Shown piece after piece: positions 1 to 12,459 of a stretch of DNA of 64,000 nt. The notes beneath the pieces are model-generated. The model worked only from the letters and a program-made list of their open reading frames with translations, had not been told where the DNA came from and made no database searches. This DNA is from Sclerotinia nivalis (Eukaryota; Ascomycota; Leotiomycetes; Helotiales; Sclerotiniaceae): NCBI GenBank assembly GCA_029531795.1, contig JAPEIS010000016.1:1178001-1242000 (forward strand), given 5' to 3'. Each line of letters starts with the position of its first letter. Position 1 is the stretch's first letter. Made by a program: the position numbers and the translations under genes.

Positions 1-1408
1 ACCCTCAATACCATCACACAACAAACAAATTCAGCAAAAGTCCTCACTTTAGTCTCGCAGTCAACCATCAACTCAAAATTTCAAAAGTTCTCAAAAGATA
101 CTAACAAAACCCCCAGATAAATTTATCACAACTCAACAACAATTCCACCCATCTCCAAATACCACGACAATATACGGAAGCACAAAATCCAAAAATGAGC
201 GTGGCGTAAAGGAGTTCAGTCTGTACCATACTGTACGCTCTTTCCTTTCTAACAGTGAAGCTCGCAAAAAAGATATTTGGTTCGACAATATACCGTCTAG
301 ACGCATTCAGCACGTGCACAGTCGACTATGTGGAAGTGACGAAGAGTATTCAATTATCGCAAGCAACCACAGAAAGGTTAAGATCATCAATCCTAATATT
401 ATCGCCCAGCTCATTTCGTGGTATGGAGTTATAAGAGGTTTCGGAATTGTTCAAACTACGCCCCCTAAATTCGACTCGACTCGTTGGTCTACAGCCAGTA
501 CATTCAATAGGTCCGTTAGCATGAACGAAGAAAGTACCGACCATGACCAACATACACAAACAACCATGTTTTCCACCTAGACTCAACATTCGACGCAGCT
601 AAGCTACTCAAGATCACGCAAGCCTTCGAATTCGAACACGAGTTAGGAAAGAACCTATCGGAGTCGCGACCCGATATGTCAATATGGAAAACCCTTGCAT
701 ATGAATTTCATGACCAAAGATTGATTTACCAAAAGTTTGATTTACCAAAATATTATTTCGCAAGTTTCGATTCTGCAAGTTCAAGTTAACCAAAAAATAA
801 AAAAGTCATCAAGACAACCAAAAAAAAAGAAACCCCCCCCCACGCTTTCGAAAACAGCATTCGGATACATCATCTGGAGACAGCCATTCGAAAGCAGCTT
901 GCGAAAGCAAGTTTACTAAAAAGCATAAAGCAGTTATACCAGAAGAAACATTATTATCAGGCTGTGTGAAAGCCTTTCCTTGGAGGTGAGTTTCTCTGAT
1001 TCCTTGAGTGATGATGCGAGACTGTGAGGTGTGAGGACTTATTTTTTTGGGGTGGTAGTGTGGACTTTGGCTGATTGAATGAGGTAGTGTTTGTTGTGGT
1101 TTAGACTTTGGACTCTGCTGGATGCTGGAGGTTGGACGCTGGATTGTGTAATCTTGGATTGCAGTCTAGCGCAATCGGAGGATCTGATTTCTGCGTGTAG
1201 TTCATATATCGAAGCTATTTTGAAAAATTGGAGGTATCTGGAATAATATATGCAGGGGAAACGGGATTTTAAACACGGTCCCTCGGATGTTCAAGTCGGG
1301 GCTGCAGTCCGGATTAATGAAAATACTGGGTTGAAGTATGGAGGGCGTTAACAGAATTAAACTCATCACACTATGTGATCGTGACCATTAATATAAAATG
1401 TCGTCCAA
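1..1408. other. Intergenic, no gene supported
   Basis: I see no open frame with convincing coding character. The stretch around 720-910 has short direct echoes (gatttaccaaaa, ttcgaaa/gcaagt motifs) and an A-rich tract. The 3' end of the minus-strand ABC-F gene lies at its right edge. Confidence 0.5.
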
Positions 1409-3897
1409 TCATCTCATCAACTTCTCAACCCTCTTCTCCAAACTCCTCTCAAACTCCCCTACACCACCCTCCAATACCTTCACCCCACCACCTTTAACCA
1501 CATAAACCAATCTCCTCCTCTGTTCCTCTTCTTCCTCATCCTCATCCTCATCTCCCTCCTCCTCTTCCCCCTCCCTCCACCCCTCAACCACCTTCCTCAC
1601 CAACCACCGATCATGACTAACCACCACCACACCCCCATTCCACCCCCTCATCACCTCCCCCACCGCCCTCACGGTCCAAAGATCCAAATGCGTCGTCACC
1701 TCATCCAAAACCAATAATTGCGGTTCCTTCCACACTAATCTCGCTAATGCCAATCGTACAAGTTGGCCACCGGAAAGTTTGGAAATCGGAACATCGGAGA
1801 CGATTCGGCCTTGTAAGCCTAAGCCGCCGAGGATACTGCGGATTTCTTGCTCATTGAGGAGGTTGGATATATCAGATGTCATGAGGGAGAGCGCGGTTAG
1901 CTCTGGAGTGCTGTGTGAGAGGGTTTGGAGATCTTCGACCGAGTGTTGGGAGTAGTATGCTAATCTTAATCGTGGATGTTTGGTTACGGTTCCTTTGGTG
2001 GGTTTTGCCGTCTCGGTTAGTAGTGAGAGGAGTGTGGATTTTCCACTTCCGTTTAATCCTACGATACCGATTCGATCACCCATGTGGATTGTTAGATTAA
2101 CATTTTCCAAAACGAAAGGTGCGGCGGCCGTATTCGTTTTCGATGACCCAGTAGCAGGATATCGAAACGATACATTCTCCAATGAGATCAATGGTCCCGG
2201 AAATCGTAAATCAGGAGCCAGAGGAATTATCATCGAAATACCTTTTTCCTCAGGTGAAATCTCAATATCTGCTCTAGCTTTCAAATGATAACCACTTAGG
2301 TCACGATTAAGTTTGAATCTTGTTCCTTTAGCACTAACTTCCAAGCCCATCCTATTATCCAATTTCTTTTGTCAGGATTTAGCTTGACGAAGTTTATTTT
2401 CATCACCGGTCGCTTTTCCTTGTTTGATGTTTTGTTGAATGGTTTGTTGGATGTGGGATTTTTGCTTCTCTTGGGCGTCACGCATACGGGTTAAGTAGAG
2501 AGTTTTTTCGCGAATGGAGGATTCATATGTGGAGAGGGAACCGCGGAAGTAGGTGAGGGTTTGGGTGCGGAGGATGATAAGCTCTTGGGATGTGGCGGTG
2601 ATGAAATCACGATCGTGGGAGACGATTATGATGGTTGGGGGGTTGGGAGTGGAATCTTTCAGTGTTTCGATATATTTTTGTAGCCAGATTATTCCGAGGA
2701 GATCGAGGAAGTTGGTTGGTTCATCGAGGATTAGAATATCGGTTGGTTGAAGAAGTATAGATGCGAGATTTGTACGCATTCTCCATCCACCGGAAAGGGT
2801 ATTGACTGGTTTATCGAGATTTGCTTTGGGAAATCCTAAACCGGCGAGTATATTTCGTGCTTTGGCCTCGATATCGGCAAGTCGGGTAGGTTCTAGCTGT
2901 AGTTGCAATTCTGAAAGAAGTTCCGCTGCTAGGTCTGTTTCTTCCTTGATTGTGCTTTCATCTATCTCTTCGTTTTTCTGATTGATACTGATCTTAAATT
3001 AGAACTCATGCGCTAACTCGAACCACCGATACTTACCGCTCCTCAGAATCTGCAACTGTCTTCTCAAAGGCAATCAATGCTTTTCGTGCTGCCATACCAC
3101 GTGTTCCACTCCTGAGTCTAGCATCCTTGTCTTTCTCGAATAACTCTCTCTTTAACCTTTCATGCTGTACTTGCCGAAAAGCTCGAATAGGTGTCAATGC
3201 ATCTTCTTGGCTATCTACAGCCTTGGACAATACTGTGGTCTTTGTCAATAATGATCAATCAAACATTGAATTGCTAAGACATACCATCAACTTCATGTTG
3301 AATTTCACTTCTTGAAGTAGCTCTGTCAATAACTTCTTCCAAAACTGACAGCTTACTTCCTCTTTTCTCACCAGACTCAGCATTTTCGCTACTACCCTCT
3401 TCATCGCTCTCCTTTGAATCTGCATCTGTTTGTTGCAAGATAGAAATTCTGGTCTGTACAGGGATACCCGGAATCAATTTCTCCGCAATGGCCTTCAACA
3501 AAGCTTTGTATCATTAGTCCTCAGTTTTTGACTTGGCATAGGATGGAGAGAACTTACTCGATTTTCCCGTCCCATTTCTTCCAATCAACGCATAACATAT
3601 TCCAGCCTTAAGTTTTAAACTTGCATTGGATAAAATCTCAAGACCTTCTGCTTTAGATTTTCCGTTTGGTTTCACAGCAGATTTAACCGATGATGTAACC
3701 GTGATGTTCAATCCTTCAATATCGAGCTGTGATATTTATTTATCAACATTCTTTCCATAATGAAATGATGTTGAAGTATTGCGATGCGAAGAAGGAAATG
3801 GTGTAAGTACCTCTTGGTAAACCGGATTCTCAATATGAAATCTTGTTTGTTTACACGAACATAAGATCGTGGTTGCTGATTCTCCTTGAGACAACAT
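1409..3897 (-). CDS. ABC-F family ATPase (ABCF/Uup-like, two ABC domains), interrupted by an in-frame TGA
   Basis: This is a soluble twin-ATPase of the ABC-F class, which acts on ribosomes and has no membrane domain. My model has five exons: 3811-3897, 3558-3726, 3285-3503, 3037-3232 and 1409-2987. The total is 2250 nt and all phases agree. The start gives MLSQGESATT followed by the family N-terminus RFHIENPVYQE. Domain 1 shows Walker A GRNGTGKST (split by intron 2), signature LSGGW, Walker B ILILDEPTN and SHDRD. Domain 2 shows GLNGSGKST, LSGGQ, LVLDEVTTHLD and SHDRW, followed by an acidic insert. The oddity is a TGA at 2372-2374, in phase between KLRQAKS and QKKLDNRMG, where I expect arginine from family knowledge (CGA to TGA). 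The first part alone encodes about 428 aa with one complete ABC domain. No GT-AG intron removes the stop. It could be a real nonsense allele, leaky readthrough or an assembly error. Confidence 0.85.
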
Positions 3898-4588
3898 TTT
3901 TCCTTTTCTGCTTCAATTGTACTTGAAATACACAGAATATCCAGCAAACAATTAAAAAGATGGGAATGAAGAAATGGAAGAAGCAAAAATAACAATTGAA
4001 CCTAGTAGAGTAGTGAACCTGATTTCAATGGCATTCAATTTAGGATTGAGGATATCGACATTAAATAATCAATACCTATGCAGGACTAGAAAAGTACCGA
4101 GAACCCCTTAAGCTCAAGGGTTGGTTGCCGCTTTCCGAATCTCCACTCAACTCGATCGGCCTGAGTCACATCTCCGAAGCCAAGAAACCTTTCATGCAAC
4201 ACAGCAAACACAACTTCTCTTTTGTTTAGTCTTGATGCGCATTCAAGTGAATCAGAGCTTTTTAAGATATGTAAATGTAACGACGATTGACTCATTACTT
4301 AGATGCTGTGTATAATTTTGCGCAAATGATGAGAAGTTGTCGAACATTTTGTGAAGAGAAAGAGTTGAAACAGAAACGATATTCTGCTGATTGGTGTCAC
4401 GAGTTTAGATCACGTGCCAGTCGGCCACCTCTATGGCGGTGATAAGGTGCATCAATCACATGGACGTTGTCTTGCGTTAAACTTGGCCCCTGAACGCGGA
4501 TTCATCATTAACGTTCACTATAGTAAGACTCAATTGTAAGTCAAATAGAAGACACTCAACCGAATAGTTCAAAGTCTCGAGAATCAAA
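3898..4588. other. Intergenic upstream of ABC-F gene
   Basis: This is the upstream region of the minus-strand ABC-F gene and of the small plus-strand frame at 4589. The open frames here do not resemble known proteins. A CACGTG palindrome lies near 4413. Nothing else is supported. Confidence 0.4.
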
Positions 4589-4762
4589 ATGTCGACCGAA
4601 ATCCCCCATCCCCGTTCACCTCCTCGAGACTCTTCTTCTCTCAATGTATCTCCAAAGCCCGCTACACTTTCCAAATGGGGTACTATTGAGGGTATACGAT
4701 TCATGAAGAGAAAGCCAAACTTTCTCAAGTTCTCTAGTCGTTCGGGGTATGAGATGACTTGA
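4589..4762 (+). CDS. Small hypothetical protein (57 aa), tentative
   Basis: A 57-codon frame starts at an ATG in good fungal context (aatcaaaATG). It reads MSTEIPHPRSPPRDSSSLN, then KPATLSKWGTIEGIRFMKR, and ends SGYEMT. The Pro/Ser-rich N-terminus and basic C-terminus look more coding-like than the antisense frame. A GTATGAG at 4747-4753 could be a splice donor, so it may instead be the first exon of a larger gene. I do not recognise a family. Confidence 0.3.
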   Translation: MSTEIPHPRSPPRDSSSLNVSPKPATLSKWGTIEGIRFMKRKPNFLKFSSRSGYEMT

Positions 4763-5669
4763 TCATGAAAGTCGCGCATTTCCATTTCGTTGAAGACATG
4801 GACTTCATTACAGATATCAATCATCTATACTTCCAGAATTCTCGATGATAATATGCATCTCATCTCACCTTTTTCAAGATATCCAAGGAATTCGGAAGGA
4901 AATAGCTTATACTGAGTTCAATGGTGATTGTGCGGAAGGGAAGGGTCACGTATAGAACTAAGAAGTGGAATAAGATAAAGATACCTTTTTCCGGAGTAAG
5001 AGCGGGAGGATAATCGAAGGCCCTATGATAGCGAGTGGTGTGAGGGGTGTAGGATGGGAGGTGTTGGGGATTTTATTTGGAGAGGGGGAGGAGGATTGAA
5101 TGGATGGTATAGATGGGTGGTGCATCTAATGGGGCAATGGGGTTGGGATTCGATTGATAATCTATACAGATGTTCTATATTAAACAACGAGATACCCATG
5201 TGCGTGTAAAGGAACGACGTTTGTTGGTTTCCTATCGCGTTACTTGAGATCGAGGCCACGTTAATGCGGTAAAGATTAAACACCAGAGTAAACCCTCGAA
5301 AATATATCCTAAATGCTTTACTCGTACCTCGGGGATATCATCAGAGTAATCCTAACCGCATCTATACGTACTTCAAAGTTATTTTAACACCCAGCACTCG
5401 CTGCTCTTTCCATTTTCATGGCCTCAATTTGACACTACTGGATGATTGGAAACTTATCCTCTATCGCACACAAAGGCAATAAATCGGTTCAATATCAAAA
5501 TATCAGCTGTGATAAAGTACATATATTCTAATTTTACTATCCGTACTTCTACAAACAGTCAAAATTAATGACTGACCGATCTCTCCACCAACACGTACGT
5601 GGTCATCGTGTCTTTCGCCACCATTGAATTTCATGTACAGAGGTAACGGAAAAGAATTTTGTTATTTCT
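4763..5669. other. Intergenic, no gene supported
   Basis: AT-rich spacer between the small frame at 4589 and the 3' end of the MIC60 gene. No conserved protein signature or RNA gene is visible. Confidence 0.4.
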
Positions 5670-7810
5670 CTATTCGACTCTCAAACTTTGTAATCTTGCT
5701 TCTGTTGCAATTACCTGGGAGTTGTTAGTAATCGTAATGTTGTATGAACGTGAAGATAACGGAAATGAAGAACTTACATCAAGAGCCTGCTGAACCTCAA
5801 GAACCTTTCTAACTTCGCCCAACCAATCCTTACTTAAAGTCTTTGCCCACCCCTTTAATCCATTCATTTCTCTAGCTGCACCATCCAGATCACCCTCTTC
5901 AAGGAAAATCTCCGTCCGAGTCAGGATACTCTCTACATCATCACCAGTAGCCAAACCCTTCTTTTTAAAAAGAAGCTTGCTCAATACGTAACTCGAAGCA
6001 TGACTGGCGACACCGGCCTCCTCAGGTAACAATGAAGCTTTGCGAACTTCAGATGCAACACGACGGAAACGATCGATGAGCGCAGCTGAGCTGAGAACAC
6101 CCTTTTGGTAAGCGACTGGATTGATAGAGGCGATTGCTGCATTGACAACTGGATCATCGGATGCAATTTCCTTCAGGGCAGCAAGTTCTCTTGTGAAGGG
6201 TCGTGGGATTTGAGATTTCTCAAGGTTAGCCCTGACAGCTTCGACAGCAACATGAAGATGTTGAGTCTTGAGATTTTGGTCCACGACGGTGTTGAAGTCA
6301 CCAGTAAGCTTCTCGAGGTCATTGACGGTGTTAGTTAGCTCGGAAAGCTTGCCAAGACGGCCTTCTCGTTCTTCCTCAACTCGGTTCTTGACATCAGCCA
6401 AAAATGCACGTTTAAGTTCAAGAGCTTGTTCCGTCAAATTGTTCTGGAGTGTTTTCTCATTCACCTCATTTGCGCGATCAAGCTCAGACTTAAGCTTTTG
6501 CTCGTAGTTCTCATGAATCCTCTTGCGCTCGGCTTCATATTCGGCTCTGAATTGAGCTTCTTGCTCTGCTTGTTGATTTTTGAAGTTTTGCATGAGTTGC
6601 ATAGCGGCGCGATCAAATTCTGCATCGGAAGACTTGATCTTCTCGTCGGCTTCCTTCAATGCTGCCTCCTTCATACCCAAAATCTTGGCTCCAACTCTGT
6701 TCAATTCTGCCTTTGCCTTGTCCATAGTAGACGTAAATCTAGCATTTGCATTGTCGGCATTGACGACCGCAATGATATCGTTCATAATCTTAACCAATTC
6801 CTGGACCACAGGCTCGTTTCCATTAGGAATGTTAATGGGGTCAATTCGCTCAATTTTCTTGTATGCTCTGGATGGCTCATTGACTTCTGGATCCTTTTGA
6901 ACGTTGCTTGGCTTAGGTTCTGAAGTAGCTGCTGGAGCTAGGGAGTTCTTTACTGGAGAATTTCCACTCTTTACTTGCTTAACTGCCTTGACTCTATCGG
7001 CTGGTTGTGAATCATGTGGTGTTTGAACAGCTTCCGATGACTTTGCCTTGTCCTTCGCTGAACTAGTGTGTCGTCCTGTAGAGTCCTTGTTTTCATTTGC
7101 AACCCTCCATGATACACCACTTTGGCTTGGAATTTTAACCTGTTCACCAGTATCTCTAGGAGGCCTTGAAGCTCGACTTGAGATCAAAGGGAAACGTTTT
7201 CGAAATTCCTGTTCCTCAAAGTAGAGAACCGCATCCTCTCCAAAAGGTACATATTCCGTGAAGAAGTCATGGAAGTTATCATTGATCCGGGAATAGTAAA
7301 CTCCACCACCAAAGCCCAACGTAGTTAACAGAAATAATGTTGTGAAGAATTTGCGGAAGAAGCGTCTCTTTGGCTTTGGCGCAGGAGGTGGTGGGATCGA
7401 AGATGGAGGGGGAGGTCCTGGTGATTGAACTCCTGGAGGTGGGGGCGTAAGAGGGACATTTTCTGCAGGAATTGTGGTAGAGGCTGGAGTTGCTGGTGTT
7501 GGGGCAGCTGAATTTGGAGTTACTACTGCTCCAGGTGGTAGTGGTTCGGATGTAGCCGCGCTGGCAGATCCAGGGAGTACTGGAGGCCTCGAATCTGATA
7601 TACTTGATTTATCGGCATAGCTTCTCTAAAAACGCAACAGCTATCAGCATTCATTTCACCAATTAATTGTCCGAGACAGGATATTTTGAAGCTCCATACC
7701 ATAGTATCCGAAATCACCCGGGCATTTTGTGCTCTCCATTGACGTCCAGGACTGACAACGTTGGGTCTGAGACCCAACGCCCTCGAAGATCGAAGACCAG
7801 CTCGCAGCAT
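5670..7810 (-). CDS. MIC60: MICOS complex subunit MIC60 (mitofilin)
   Basis: MIC60 is the core inner-membrane protein of the MICOS complex, which shapes crista junctions and contacts the outer membrane. My model has exons 7700-7810, 5778-7625 and 5670-5714, 2004 nt, 667 aa. Exon 1 encodes an Arg-rich mitochondrial presequence starting MLRAGLRSSRALGLRP. A Pro-rich stretch follows, then one transmembrane helix after RRFFRKFF (FTTLFLLTTLGFGGGVYYS). The conserved FGEDAVLYFEEQEFRKRFP stretch comes next, then a long charged coiled coil (ALKEADEKIKSSDAEFDRAA region). The C-terminal mitofilin domain runs from about NAAIASINPVAYQKG to DWLGEVRKVLEVQQALD. The last intron (5715-5777, 63 nt) is in frame and stop-free. 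The intron 1 donor is uncertain (GTATGG at 7699, or GTGATT slightly upstream). Length and order match the family. Confidence 0.93.
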
Positions 7811-8463
7811 GACAGGCTGCGTGGAGGGACGGGTTATATTTAAGGTTGGTGATGTTGAAAACTGCGCGTACTCTTCTGTCAATTATACTGCTCGGGATAA
7901 AAACACTTTCAAGTTCCTAGGAAAAGCTCGGACCACATCACTTTTTTGGCCGATGATGTAGACAAATGTGCAAGGCTACAAAATATTGTCTAAATAAATT
8001 TTATATTCTCAAATTGGTTTGGCATGTCAAATGTAAAATAACATTTAATCAAAAGATAATATAAACTCATGTATGGAAACAATTCCTATGATGATCATTC
8101 TCTACACAAGTCTTGTGCAATGTAAAAATCGTTAAATGCATGGTGGTTCTATTGCATATCGTACATCCCAAATGCTGAAAGAACTAATTCATCAAAAAAA
8201 AAGAAACCCTCTCACGCCTGGCAAGCAGAAACCCTGCCGCAAATCAAACCCCTTCCTACGAGAAATCAGAGACATCAAGGTATTAAAACGATTGCTCTCG
8301 TAAATGTTGAAGTGGCCACATGTATGCTACACTCAACCAAGCAATCTTGTTCGAAAAGGAACATTATTTGTGGAAAGCCCCGACAATAGCTCATTCTTGG
8401 TATCAAAGGTTCATTCCACCCAATATGTCCCATACTCCACCGCATATTCATCACAAAGTTTCT
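7811..8463. other. Intergenic between MIC60 promoter and Rab5 3' end
   Basis: AT-rich spacer holding the MIC60 promoter side and the Rab gene 3' flank. No gene is supported. Confidence 0.4.
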
Positions 8464-9456
8464 TCAACAAGCACATCCTGGGCCTGCTTGCGTTCCTGGC
8501 GCTTCAGGTCTGAGATCAACACCTGTTCCTCGTGGGCCACCAGCTCTTGGATTTCTTGGACCAGCTTGATCTAAAGGCAGTTTCTTTGCAATGGCCGTGA
8601 ACAATTCTCTCACGTTCTCAGAGGTTTTGGCGGAAGTTTCGAAGAATAGTAAACCGGCTTCTCTCGCATAATTCGATGCATCTTCAGCGGTAATAGCACG
8701 TTTATCCGGTTGTTCCGTGACTAAATCGAGCTTGTTTCCGGCTAAAGCGATAATGATGTTCTCGTTTGCTTGTCGTTGAAGTTCTTTCACCCAAGATTTG
8801 GCCTTATCCAATGAGGACTACCACACATGTTAGCTGGTACTTTGTTATCCAGAAATAGAGAAGCTTACAGCTTGTGTAATATCATAAACAACAACAGCAC
8901 AGTTGGCATTTCGGTAATACATGGGTGCCAGTGACTTGTATCTCTCTTGACCTGCAGTATCCCATATTTCGAATTTGACTGTGGTATTTTCGTCGAGGGA
9001 AATCGTTTGAGTTAAGAAGGCTGCGCCGATAGTACTCTCGCGGTCTGTCGTAAAGTCAGCAGTGTGCTCTTTGTCCATTCCCAATCCCTTGCTCAAATTG
9101 TGCCCAGGCCTCTGGTGTAAGAACGAGATTTGTTGAAAGCCACTTACAATCATCGAATTGATCCTAGTGTAAAGGTCAGTTTGAAACAATCTTCTTGCTT
9201 GGAAGTGGTGATAAATACCTTAACGAATCGTAAAACCAAGGAGCTCTATTCCGAATATCAGTATGTAAAATAAATATACCTAGCAAACAGCGAGCTCATA
9301 CCTTTCCGACGGCAGATTCCCCTATCGTAAAATGTTAGCAGCCAATTTGATGAATATATCAGGTACTCATGAGAACCACCTACCAAGTAACACCAATTTA
9401 AACTGCGCAAATCGTGAGTTTCCGGCGCGGGAGCCTGGTGGACCTCTGGCAGCCAT
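8464..9456 (-). CDS. Rab5-family small GTPase (Ypt5/Vps21-like)
   Basis: Rab5 GTPases drive early-endosome fusion and vacuolar sorting. I resolve six exons: 9384-9456, 9302-9321, 9219-9245, 9148-9163, 8869-9044 and 8464-8817 (666 nt, 221 aa, all phases agree). The protein starts [20 protein letters not shown]. It shows the P-loop GESAVGKSS (split over exons 1-3), the Rab5-type switch [32 protein letters not shown] for switch II, GNKLDL for guanine recognition and ETSAKT. The Gly/Pro-rich tail ends CAC, a CxC double-geranylgeranylation signal. Three internal exons are only 20, 27 and 16 nt long. The neighbouring SAC1 gene is divergent across a 740-bp spacer, so the two may share a promoter region. 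Confidence 0.95.
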
Positions 9457-10196
9457 GTTGGAATGTGGATGAAATTTAATGAAGTGATATGTATTGTCGA
9501 ACAAGTTGTATATGGTTGTATAGTACTTTGGCGAATTTATCTGGTAGGAGGAAGGTGGAAATGTCGGAGGTAAAGCTAAATGTTATCTGGAGAAACGGCA
9601 ACGGCTCAACCTGGAAAGTGACGATGATCCTGAAATCGCTTCGATTACTGGGACAGTCACGTGGAACATATTTAAATTGTTTCTTTGAACGTTAATCTAT
9701 CAAAATTCACCATCAAAGGCTAGATTCACACTTGGATTTGAATGATTGAATTACAATGACTTGGAATCTTTCGAAGCTAAGATTACAAGAACATTTCTTC
9801 TTGAATAATATAGGTTTAATTAATATGTTTTACTATTTTATATTATAAATCTCTTTTACAATGTCTTATACAACAATTCTTCATAGAAGATATATGGAGT
9901 ATAATCGAACAAAGTCCCTATTGAAACTTTTGATATTGATCTGGAACAAAACCGAAGGAGACTAACTAGTAATTATCAAGGGGTGCTTCTAGGGTGGATC
10001 CACAAAGTTTAATTTTAGATGTTTGGCCAGCTTCCGAGCTTGGTATTAGAGAACAGCTATATCAAGCTTGGCAGAATTTATAGATTTGTTGTACAACGCT
10101 TGCAGAGGAGATTCTTTGATTTTTGAGTACTGGAGAACTGGAGAACTGGAAAACCGCGAAACTACAATACATCTTGTCTGCGGAACAGAGAACAAA
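9457..10196. promoter_or_regulatory. Divergent intergenic region, Rab5 / SAC1
   Basis: A 740-bp spacer separates the start codons of the minus-strand Rab gene and the plus-strand SAC1 gene. It must carry both promoters. No specific operator motif could be assigned. The centre (9800-9880) is strongly AT-rich. Confidence 0.5.
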
Positions 10197-12459
10197 ATGG
10201 CTGGTTCTTTGCCCTTTAGAGATATCAACGTTCATGCCTCAACATCGCATTACGCATTCACATCACCATCTTCACCCTCAGCACCAACACTTGTAGTTGA
10301 CCGACCAACAGGAGATATACGACTCAATGATGGAGCACTTTTGGGAGGAAGGCGTGTCTCCAGTATTGCTGGCATACTGGGCATAATCAAATTACGGCTG
10401 GGTATTCAAAAACGGTACATTATTTGGGAGTTTGGACTAACTTCTTCCTAGATAAGTACATTATTGTGATTACAAAGGCAGAGCCTATGGGCAGATTGAA
10501 GGGACATATGGTATACAAAGTTATTGCAACCGAATTTCTACCTCTTCGAGAACGAGTACTTCGAGACCAAGATGAGGATACCTACCTTAGCCTCCTCAAG
10601 AATTTTATTAAATCTGGACCAATGTACTTTTCCTATTCCACCGACATTACCAATACTTTCCAAAGACAATCTCAAATTGGTACATCTGCTCCTCTTTGGA
10701 AAAGAGCCGATGATCGATTTTTCTGGAACAGATTTGTTCAATCAGATTTAATAGATTTCCGAACATCAGGGTCTAGACATCAACATGGACAGCAACCAGG
10801 GGTGGATCCATATATCTTACCAGTTATGTTTGGAATGCTTGAAATCGCTCAAACTCAAATCAAGACTTCTCCATTAACATTTGTATTAATTACTCGAAGA
10901 TCCAGATATCGAGCTGGAACTAGATACTTTTCTCGGGGAGTGGATGAGGAAGGGCACGTTTCGAACTTCAATGAGACGGAACAAGTCATTATCCTCAATG
11001 ATACTACCAGTGGACTTGATGGATTCGCTGGAGGCGCTGGAATGCAGAACGGCAAAGTTGGAGGGTCAGGCGGCAAGGAGATACAGATATTGTCATACGT
11101 ACAAACCAGAGGAAGTGTTCCGGTATATTGGGCTGAGATAAACACTTTAAATTACACACCAAAACTTCAAATTCGAGGAGTAGAAACCGCTGTTCCTGCC
11201 GCCAGGGCACATTTTGACGAGCAAATTCGAATTTATGGAGACAATTATTTGGTAAATTTGGTGAACCAGAAGGGACGAGAGCAACGGGTGAAAGAAGCAT
11301 ATGAGCAGATGGTAAAGATTTTGGTTACGGCACCAGCCGAAAGCAGACAAAGCGATCAATTTACAGATGAGAAATTCCGAGTGGTTGAACCCAGAGGAAA
11401 GAGACAAAAGATGGACAGACTGCACTACATATACTTCGATTTCCACAACGAAACCAAAGGATTAAAATGGCACCGAGCACAATTACTGCTTGACCAACTT
11501 GGTCCTGCTCTTGAGGCCCAACAATATTTCCGTGGCGTGGACATGCCAGCTGATATTGATGGCCGTCTCGAAGTTCGCAATCACCAAACCAGTGCCGTCC
11601 GTACAAATTGCATGGATTGTCTTGACAGAACAAACGTTGTCCAAAGTATGCTTGGCCGCTGGACCCTTAACCGTCAATTAACAGATCTCGGCGTTCTCAC
11701 CCGTGGCGAGAATTTCACATTGGCCGACCCAGAATTTGAAATCCTCTTCCGCAAACTTTGGGCAGACAACGCTGATGTTGTCTCAAAGTCTTATTCTGGA
11801 ACTGGTGCTCTCAAAACAGATTTCACACGCACAGGTGTTCGAACTAAAGCCGGCGCTCTTCAAGATCTCCAAAATTCCATTACCCGATACGCGAGAAATA
11901 ATTTCCTAGATGGACCTAAACAGGATTCATTCGATCTCTTCCTAGGCTATTATCTTCCCAGCAATGCAAATATCGGTTCTTATCTTATAACTGCCGATAG
12001 AAGACCATTAGTCATCCAAAGCATCCCTTATATCCTTGCCTTCAGTATCTTCTTTGTTTTTATTGGCCTTTTCACTCCTCGTTTACCTAACGCCGCAGTA
12101 TTGCCATTAAAAATATGGGTCATTTTTTGGCTGGTGGTAGGAGCATGGTGTGCTAGTTTCGTTTACCGCAATGGAATGCTATATGTATGTTTCTCTTTCC
12201 TTCTTCATTCCTCTCCTCTCCTATTCATTACCTCGGCCATTTTCGTACATCCACCACCCATTTTTACTAACAAACCTTTCCACAGGTCAACTGGCCAAAA
12301 CTCAACCCCCGTCCCTGGGCAACAGAAGGCTACAATGAAGCAATAAGCAACGTTGTCAAAGACAAGGTAGTTGGAGGATTATTAACAACCAGACATCAGC
12401 GTGGATTAAGCATAGCACGATACGCGAATGCTGAGGAGGGAAAAAAGAGAATCGAGTAA
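10197..12459 (+). CDS. SAC1: Phosphoinositide phosphatase SAC1
   Basis: Sac1 is an ER/Golgi membrane phosphatase that removes phosphate mainly from PI4P. My model has exons 10197-10401, 10452-12184 and 12286-12459 (2112 nt, 703 aa, phases agree). The start ATG gives MAGSLPFRDINVHAS. The Sac domain includes GILGIIKLRLDKYIIVITK (across intron 1), GRLKGHMVYKV and the catalytic CX5R(T) loop NCMDCLDRTNVVQS near residue 450. Two C-terminal transmembrane helices follow (IPYILAFSIFFVFIGLF and LKIWVIFWLVVGAWCASFV). After intron 2 the tail reads VNWPKLNPRPWATEGYNEA and continues to a TAA at 12457. All the catalytic features expected for the family are present, and I see no lesion. Confidence 0.96.

Noticed and set aside
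2360..2390. A cryptic intron that would remove the TGA in the ABC-F gene
   Set aside because: No GT...AG pair with usable branch site surrounds the stop, and the flanking residues (KLRQAKS / QKKLD) are continuous in family proteins.
4477..4824. 115-aa minus-strand frame
   Set aside because: It is antisense to the more plausible small plus-strand frame at 4589, is Glu/Arg-biased as expected of a shadow frame, and has no family signature.
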